DNA of 64,000 nt from Mycolicibacter heraklionensis. GTDB taxonomy: Bacteria > Actinomycetota > Actinomycetes > Mycobacteriales > Mycobacteriaceae. Shown piece by piece: positions 59,149 to 64,000 of this stretch; the first letter of the stretch is position 1; every line of letters begins with the position of its first letter. The notes under the pieces were generated by a model, which was given only the letters and a program-made list of their open reading frames with translations, did no database searches and was not told the DNA's origin. A program made the translations under genes and the position numbers. Where the stretch lies: NCBI RefSeq assembly GCF_001021505.1, contig NZ_LDPO01000006.1, positions 58,962 through 122,961 on the forward strand, given 5' to 3'.

Positions 59149-60501
59149 GTGACCTCCGACTCCCCGGCCGCTCGACCGCGGCTGCAGCGGGAGATCTGGG
59201 TACTGCTCGTCGCGAACGTTCTGATCGCGCTCGGCTACGGGTTGGTGTCGCCGGTCCTGCCGGTCTACGCGCGTCATTTCGGGGTGAGCATCTCCGCGAC
59301 GACGTTCCTCATCACCGCGTTCGCGCTGACGCGATTGCTCTTCGCGCCGGTCAGCGGTCTGCTGGTTCAACGGCTGGGGGAGCGCTGGGTCTATGTGGCC
59401 GGCCTGTTGGTCGTCTCGGTGTCCACCACGGCCTGCGCCTTCGTGCAGAGCTACGGGCAGCTGCTGTTCTTCCGTGCCCTCGGCGGCGTCGGGTCGACGA
59501 TGTTCTTTATCGCCGCGGTCGGCCTGATGATCCGAATCAGTCCGGAGGACGCTCGCGGCCGGGTCGCCGGGCTGTTTGCCACGGCGTTTCTGCTGGGCAC
59601 CGTGGGAGGGCCGGTATTAGGCAGTCTGACAGCGGGTTTCGGCCTCAGCGCGCCGTTCTTGTTCTACGGTTCGGTGCTGATCGTGACGGCCACCGGTGTC
59701 TTCGTCAGCCTGCGCCACTCGCATCTGGCCGAAGTGGCCGAGTCGACGGGGCCCACCGTGTCGGTGCGGGCAGCGCTGGGGAATCGCGCCTACCGCTCGG
59801 CGCTGTTGTCGAACTTCGCCACCGGCTGGTCGGTGTTCGGTTTGCGGGTCGCGCTGGTGCCGTTGTTCGTCACCGAAGTCCTGGGCCGCGGGCCCTCCTT
59901 CGCCGGCTTGACGCTGGCGATGGTCGGGATCGGCAATGTCTGCGCGGTGCTGCCCAGCGGTCAGTTGTCGGACCGGATCGGCCGCAAGGGGTTGCTCATC
60001 GCCGGGCTGGCGGCGTCGGGTCTCACGACGGTCTTGCTGGGCGCGAGCGCATCGCTGGTGGTGTTCCTGGTGGTGGCGTATCTGACCGGGGTGGCGTCGG
60101 GGATCTACGGGTCTCCGCAGCAGGCCGTCATCTCCGACCTGGTCGGCAACCAGGCCCGCGCGGGCACCGCGGTGGCGACCTATCAGATGATGGCTGACTT
60201 CGGGTCGATCGTGGGGTCGCTTGCGGTCGGCCAGATCGCCGAGCGGATGTCCTTCGAGTGGGGTTTTGCCATCAGCGGTGGGGTGTTGCTGATGGCGGCG
60301 CTCACCTGGCTGTGGGCACCGGAGACCAGGGCGAGCAACCCGATCGGCGGGATCGCCGACCCGACGTGGCTAGGCTCGGTTGATGGTGACGCTGGACCGG
60401 CTGGTCAACGTGGTGGGCAGCTACGGGGTTCGGCTGAGGTTCTGTTCCATTCCGAGGACGACGCGGCTGAGCAGTGTCGTGATGCACGAGGTGACCGGTG
60501 A
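59149..60501 (+). CDS. Major facilitator superfamily transporter
   Basis: The 450-residue protein has 12 transmembrane helices over about residues 17-395 and MFS motif A-like loops (GLLVQRLGERWVY, GQLSDRIGRKGL). It resembles drug/metabolite proton antiporters. The start is GTG at 59149. The last 40 residues (from about ASNPIGGIAD) are not MFS-like and are encoded by DNA that overlaps the PucR gene for 119 bases in another frame, so the natural stop may have been lost. Confidence 0.88.
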   Translation: MTSDSPAARPRLQREIWVLLVANVLIALGYGLVSPVLPVYARHFGVSISATTFLITAFALTRLLFAPVSGLLVQRLGERWVYVAGLLVVSVSTTACAFVQSYGQLLFFRALGGVGSTMFFIAAVGLMIRISPEDARGRVAGLFATAFLLGTVGGPVLGSLTAGFGLSAPFLFYGSVLIVTATGVFVSLRHSHLAEVAESTGPTVSVRAALGNRAYRSALLSNFATGWSVFGLRVALVPLFVTEVLGRGPSFAGLTLAMVGIGNVCAVLPSGQLSDRIGRKGLLIAGLAASGLTTVLLGASASLVVFLVVAYLTGVASGIYGSPQQAVISDLVGNQARAGTAVATYQMMADFGSIVGSLAVGQIAERMSFEWGFAISGGVLLMAALTWLWAPETRASNPIGGIADPTWLGSVDGDAGPAGQRGGQLRGSAEVLFHSEDDAAEQCRDARGDR

Positions 60502-61933
60502 GCGGGCCGTTGTCGGCGACGTCCTGTTGGCGGTCGGCGCCCGCTCGGTAAAAGAGGCGGTGCGCTGGGCGGTGGCCGCCAAGGCCGTCGCCGTGCTGGT
60601 GCGTGACGTCGAGGACAAGACCTCCTTCGCCGGCGAGGGCGAGTCGCTGGCCGTGTTGGTGGTGGACGCGGCGGTGTCCTGGAGCGAGCTGGCCGCGGTG
60701 GTCTACGGGCTGGTGCTCGAAGGCCGGGAGACCGAATCGGGCCGCGGGCCAACGGATCTTTTCGCCGTCGCCGACAGCCTCGCCGAAGCGGTGGCCGGTG
60801 CGGTCACCATCGAAGACCAGCTGGGCCGGGTCCTGGCCTACTCGCGTGGCCAGCGACACGCGGACCCGGCGCGTTCGGCGACGATCCTGAACCGGCAGGA
60901 GTCCGAGGCACTTCGGGAGTTGTTCGAAGAGCGCGGCGTCGTAGCGCATCTGGATCTGCACGACGAGCCGTTGTTCGTCGCTGCCGATCCCGAGTACGGC
61001 TTGACCGGGCGGATGGTGGTGGCGGTACGCGCCGGCCGGGAGCTGCTGGGTGCGGTATGGGTGGCCTGCCCGGCCCCGTTGAGGGGTGCACGGCTGACCG
61101 CACTGGCCGACGGTGCCCGCACCGTGGCACTGCACGTGCTGCGGTCACGGGCTAGCGCTGACTTGGAGCGCCAGGTCGAATCCGATTGGGTGACCAGGCT
61201 TTTGGATGAGCAAACCGAGCCTGACGATGCCATTGCCCTGATCGCCAGGCTGGGGCTGCCGCAAGCCCCGCTGCGGGTGATTGCCGTGCACACCCGGATC
61301 GCCACGCAACCGCACGCCGGGCTGCTGCTGGCTTTTGAGGCCGTCACCACCGGATTCGGCTGGTCGCGTCCGGGCCGCAGTGCGCTGGCCCCCAACACCG
61401 TCTACACCCTGCTGCCCGCCGAGGACGCCGCGGCGGCCCGACAGTGGGTGCGTGGCCTGGCTGCCGCCCTGCCCCCGCATGCCAGCGTGCTGGCCGGAAT
61501 CAGTGCGGTTGCCACGGCCACCGAGTTGGCGGCGGCGCGCCGCGAGGCCGAGGAATGCCTCGCGCTGCACGAAGCCGGCCCGCTGGAGGGTGTACCGCCG
61601 GCCTACGACGAGTCCTGGGACGAGGTCGTGCTGCGCCGGTTGCACACCGCGGCACGAGCCGGACGGGTGCCCACCCGCGGGCCGGTCGCAGAGCTGCGTT
61701 GCCACGATGCTGCCCACAACACGCCCTATGTGGCCACGCTGCGGGCTTGGCTCGATGCCCAGGGCGATCTCGCACGGGCCGCCGAGCAGCTGGGCGTGCA
61801 CGAAAACACGGTCCGCTACCGGCTGCGCAAGATGGCCGAGGTCACGCCACTGGGGCTGGAGGATCCGCGTACCCGATTCGCGGCGATGATCGAGCTCGCG
61901 GCCGGTGACATGTCGGAAGTCAACAAACGCTGA
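60383..61933 (+). CDS. PucR family transcriptional regulator
   Basis: From the ATG at 60383 the protein is 516 residues. An N-terminal PucR-like sensory part (1-150) is followed by a GAF-like middle (VADSLAEAVAGAVTIEDQLG) and a C-terminal PucR helix-turn-helix of the HTH_30 type (DLARAAEQLGVHENTVRYRLRKM, near residue 475). Relatives activate genes for amino-acid or purine use. It lies directly upstream of a DadA-like oxidoreductase on the same strand, its likely target. Confidence 0.9.
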   Translation: MVTLDRLVNVVGSYGVRLRFCSIPRTTRLSSVVMHEVTGERAVVGDVLLAVGARSVKEAVRWAVAAKAVAVLVRDVEDKTSFAGEGESLAVLVVDAAVSWSELAAVVYGLVLEGRETESGRGPTDLFAVADSLAEAVAGAVTIEDQLGRVLAYSRGQRHADPARSATILNRQESEALRELFEERGVVAHLDLHDEPLFVAADPEYGLTGRMVVAVRAGRELLGAVWVACPAPLRGARLTALADGARTVALHVLRSRASADLERQVESDWVTRLLDEQTEPDDAIALIARLGLPQAPLRVIAVHTRIATQPHAGLLLAFEAVTTGFGWSRPGRSALAPNTVYTLLPAEDAAAARQWVRGLAAALPPHASVLAGISAVATATELAAARREAEECLALHEAGPLEGVPPAYDESWDEVVLRRLHTAARAGRVPTRGPVAELRCHDAAHNTPYVATLRAWLDAQGDLARAAEQLGVHENTVRYRLRKMAEVTPLGLEDPRTRFAAMIELAAGDMSEVNKR

Positions 61934-61992
61934 CGCCGCTGTTGTGCGATTCGGTTAAACCGGGTATCTGACCACCGTCGCATCATGGAGTA

Positions 61993-63249
61993 ATGGGTGC
62001 GGCCAACCGGATCGAAGGTGCGCCACGGTCGGTGATCGTGGTGGGCGCCGGCATCGTCGGGTTGTCCACCGCCTGGTTTTTGCAGGAGCGCGGTGTCGAA
62101 GTCACCGTGGTCGACCGGGTCGGCGTGGCGGCCGGCTCCTCGTGGGGCAATGCCGGCTGGATCTCCCCGGCACTGGCGATTCCCCTCAACGAGCCCGCCA
62201 ACCTACGCTTCGGGCTGCGGTCCCTGCTGAGCCGGACCGCGCCGCTGCAGGTCCCGCTGAATGCCGGCCCGGCGCTGTGGACGTTCTTGGCGCGCTTCGC
62301 CGCGAACAGCCGCCCTGCGGCCTGGCGCCGCGCGGTGCGGGCGAATGCGCCTCTGAACGCGGAATGCATTGAGGCATACGACGTTCTGCTCGCCAATGGG
62401 GTGGACGCCCCGATCACCGATGCCCCGATCACCGCGATCTTTCGCACCTCGGCCGACGCCGAGCGCTTGCTCGACGAGCTGCGCCGGTTCTCCGAGGCCG
62501 GGCAGCCGGTGTTCGGCACCGAACTGACCGGTGCGGCGCTGGCCGAGCGGGTGCCTCTGGCGTCCTCGGCGGTGGCCGCCGGGGTGCAGATCGACGGCCA
62601 GCGCTTCCTGGACCCGGGGCGGTTCGTGACCGCGCTGGGTCGTGCGGTGGTGCAGCGCGGCGGCGTCCTGCACATTCTCGACGTCGCCGACGTGGCGCCG
62701 AACGGTGACGGTGTGGCTGTGACCAGCCGCGACGGCACCACCTTGACGGCGGATGCGGCGGTGATCGCCAGCGGCGCCTGGCTGTCCCGGCTGGCGGCGC
62801 GCTGGATTCGGGTGCCGGTGCGGGCCGGGCGCGGCTACTCCTTCTCGGTACCGGTCGACGGGCCGGTCACCGGGCCGATCTACCTGCCGGATGCCCGGGT
62901 GGCCTGCACGCCGTTGAACGCCCGGCTTCGGATCGCCGGCACCATGGAGTTCGGCGATCCCGACGCCCCGATTGTCCCGGCCCGCGTCGAAGCCATCGTC
63001 GCCGCCGCCCGACCGTTGCTCGACGGTGTGCGCTGGGACGAGCGCACCGACGTGTGGGTGGGTCCACGCCCCGTCAGCCCCGATGGGCGGCCCCTGGTGG
63101 GGGAGGTGTGCCCGCGCACCGTCTACGTCGCCGGCGGGCACGGAATGTGGGGCATGACGCACGGACCGGTGACGGGCCGATTGCTGGCCGAGCAGATCAC
63201 CACCGGCAAACAATCCGCCGTGCTGCGCGACCTCGACCCCTTGCGCTGA
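61993..63249 (+). CDS. FAD-dependent D-amino-acid dehydrogenase-like oxidoreductase
   Basis: The 418-residue protein has the FAD motif VGAGIVGLSTAWFLQ (18-23 glycines), a Gly-rich SSWGNAGWISPA loop and a C-terminal GHGMWGMTHGP block, the layout of DadA and other DAO-family deaminating dehydrogenases. It would oxidise a D-amino acid or N-methyl amino acid and pass electrons to the respiratory chain. It follows the PucR gene by 59 bp; substrate-induced control by PucR is likely. Confidence 0.87.
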   Translation: MGAANRIEGAPRSVIVVGAGIVGLSTAWFLQERGVEVTVVDRVGVAAGSSWGNAGWISPALAIPLNEPANLRFGLRSLLSRTAPLQVPLNAGPALWTFLARFAANSRPAAWRRAVRANAPLNAECIEAYDVLLANGVDAPITDAPITAIFRTSADAERLLDELRRFSEAGQPVFGTELTGAALAERVPLASSAVAAGVQIDGQRFLDPGRFVTALGRAVVQRGGVLHILDVADVAPNGDGVAVTSRDGTTLTADAAVIASGAWLSRLAARWIRVPVRAGRGYSFSVPVDGPVTGPIYLPDARVACTPLNARLRIAGTMEFGDPDAPIVPARVEAIVAAARPLLDGVRWDERTDVWVGPRPVSPDGRPLVGEVCPRTVYVAGGHGMWGMTHGPVTGRLLAEQITTGKQSAVLRDLDPLR

Positions 63250-63303
63250 CCCGCTCGGGTCGGTGAGTTTCGAATCAAATGCTGTTGCAAAGGAGAACTG
63301 TCG

Positions 63304-63753
63304 ATGACTGATACGCACGGTGTCTGGATGACCCAGCAGACTAAGGATCGGCTGCTGGCTGAGTTAGCGGAATTATCTGCACCGCAGCCTGTTTCGGGTG
63401 GCGAAGACATCAGTGACCAACAAGCTCGCCAGGCCCGGATCCATCAGATCCACGACCTGTTGGCGGTCGCGGTGGTCGGACAGGACCCGCCCGACGACGG
63501 GGTCGCCGAGCCCGGCATGGTGCTCACCGTCCGCTACAGCGATGGAGACACCGAGACCTTCCTGCTCGGGGTGCGCGACGACGACCAGAGCGGGTTGGAG
63601 GTGTACTCGCCGCAGTCGCCGTTGGGCATGGCGATCACCGGAGCCCGGCCAGGGGAGGAGCGCACTTACCAGGTGCCCAGCGGGGCCAACGTGACGGTGA
63701 CGCTGCTCGACGCGGTGCCCTACGGGCTGCATCAGACCCAGCATCCGGCCTGA
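63304..63753 (+). CDS. GreA/GreB C-terminal-domain protein
   Basis: A strong AAGGAG lies just before the ATG at 63304. The 149-residue protein has a short helical N-terminal part (1-60) and a GreA/GreB C-terminal FKBP-like domain (about 70-145): MVLTVRYSDGDTETFLLGVRDD, then YSPQSPLGMAITGARPGEE. The N-terminus is shorter than the coiled coil of true GreA, so it may bind RNA polymerase without cleavage activity, like other mycobacterial Gre-like factors. It is followed by tRNA-Ala. Confidence 0.85.
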   Translation: MTDTHGVWMTQQTKDRLLAELAELSAPQPVSGGEDISDQQARQARIHQIHDLLAVAVVGQDPPDDGVAEPGMVLTVRYSDGDTETFLLGVRDDDQSGLEVYSPQSPLGMAITGARPGEERTYQVPSGANVTVTLLDAVPYGLHQTQHPA

Positions 63754-63825
63754 ACACAGGCCGACGAAGTAGCTGTTTTGAACCTTGGTGCGGCTGTGGT
63801 GTAGCTTCGATGAGCACGACAACGC

Positions 63826-63898
63826 GGGGCTATGGCGCAGCTGGTAGCGCACCACACTGGCAGTGTGGGGGTCAGGGGTTCGAGTCCCCTTAGCTCCA
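63826..63898 (+). tRNA. tRNA-Ala (anticodon GGC)
   Basis: The 73-nt sequence folds as a cloverleaf: acceptor GGGGCTA / TAGCTCC, D arm with GCGC repeats, anticodon loop CTGGCAG between CCACA and TGTGG, T arm GGGGTTCGAGTCCCC. The anticodon GGC reads GCC/GCU alanine codons. CCA is not encoded (ACT follows A73). Confidence 0.96.
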
Positions 63899-64000
63899 CT
63901 ATTATCGAAGCAGGTCACAGGCCTACGGTACACCTTCGGAATGGTTTTTCACCAACGTTTTCACCAAAGGTGTCTAGAATGGCTGGCCATGGCGTCCATT
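63899..64000 (+). other. Region after tRNA-Ala, possible start of an integrated element
   Basis: Two direct copies of TTTTCACCAA (63946-63955 and 63958-63967) are spaced by two bases. In-frame starts are visible at 63979 and 63989 (ATG GCG TCC ATT) but only four codons remain before the window ends. Such MASI-type openings are common in tyrosine recombinases next to tRNA genes, but nothing more can be read here. Confidence 0.25.

Noticed and set aside
63373..63933. Minus-strand 186-residue frame containing GTRTPDPH across tRNA-Ala
   Set aside because: It is the complement of the tRNA 3' half and of the Gre-domain gene, not a protein.

Overview
The window is about two-thirds G+C and carries actinobacterial, specifically mycobacterial, hallmarks: a complete 14-gene type I NADH dehydrogenase operon, FprA, the prfB / MscS / proline-rich protein / ftsE / ftsX / smpB / ssrA block, a heteromeric-type fadE24-fadE23 pair, a PPE-PPW protein, a mycothiol-type DinB enzyme and an F420-type luciferase-like oxidoreductase. 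Gene order around nuo, fadE23/24, hisN, fprA and prfB-smpB matches Mycobacterium tuberculosis in parts, but the content between these blocks differs. A non-tuberculous mycobacterium is the best reading; the species cannot be fixed from the sequence alone.

Layout. 1-9.1 kb: accessory genes. These are a mycothiol-type enzyme divergent from a TetR gene, a Baeyer-Villiger monooxygenase / TetR / short-chain fatty acid transporter unit, a steroid-reductase-like membrane protein convergent with a double NTF2-like protein, a vapBC toxin-antitoxin pair and a DUF7715 gene. 9.2-17.4 kb: quinone oxidoreductase, alpha/beta hydrolase, F420 oxidoreductase, then a DUF7064-like / phosphotransferase pair divergent from a TetR / PIG-L / Gfo-Idh-MocA operon. 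17.4-33.0 kb (minus strand): nuoA-N, almost all start and stop codons overlapping, preceded by two CRP-like boxes and an atypical receiver protein. 33.6-41.2 kb (minus strand): a nine-gene catabolic operon (ring-cleavage-type cupin, hydrolase, CoA-transferase, HMG-CoA-lyase-like, TetR, acyl-CoA dehydrogenase, kinase-like phosphotransferase, DUF6285) behind a perfect 18-bp palindrome.

41.3-45.3 kb: two copies of a palindromic dispersed repeat, then fadE23, fadE24 and hisN. 45.3-53.2 kb: fprA divergent from prfB, then the cell-division (ftsEX) and ribosome-rescue (smpB, ssrA) genes, with a strong terminator after ssrA. 53.3-63.9 kb: a flavin monooxygenase, an Asn-rich exported protein, an aldehyde dehydrogenase, a PPE-PPW gene with an iron-box-like operator, DUF488, an MFS exporter overlapping a PucR regulator, a DadA-like oxidoreductase, a GreA/B-domain protein and tRNA-Ala.

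The most unusual object is the tmRNA. Its reading frame encodes a 20-residue proteolysis tag containing a tandem seven-codon duplication whose differences in the shared AKVAL part are all synonymous, where mycobacterial tags are normally 12 residues. The second is the nine-gene translationally coupled operon ending in an acyl-CoA dehydrogenase / kinase / DUF6285 module resembling the phosphorylation route for hydroxyacyl-CoAs known from levulinate catabolism.
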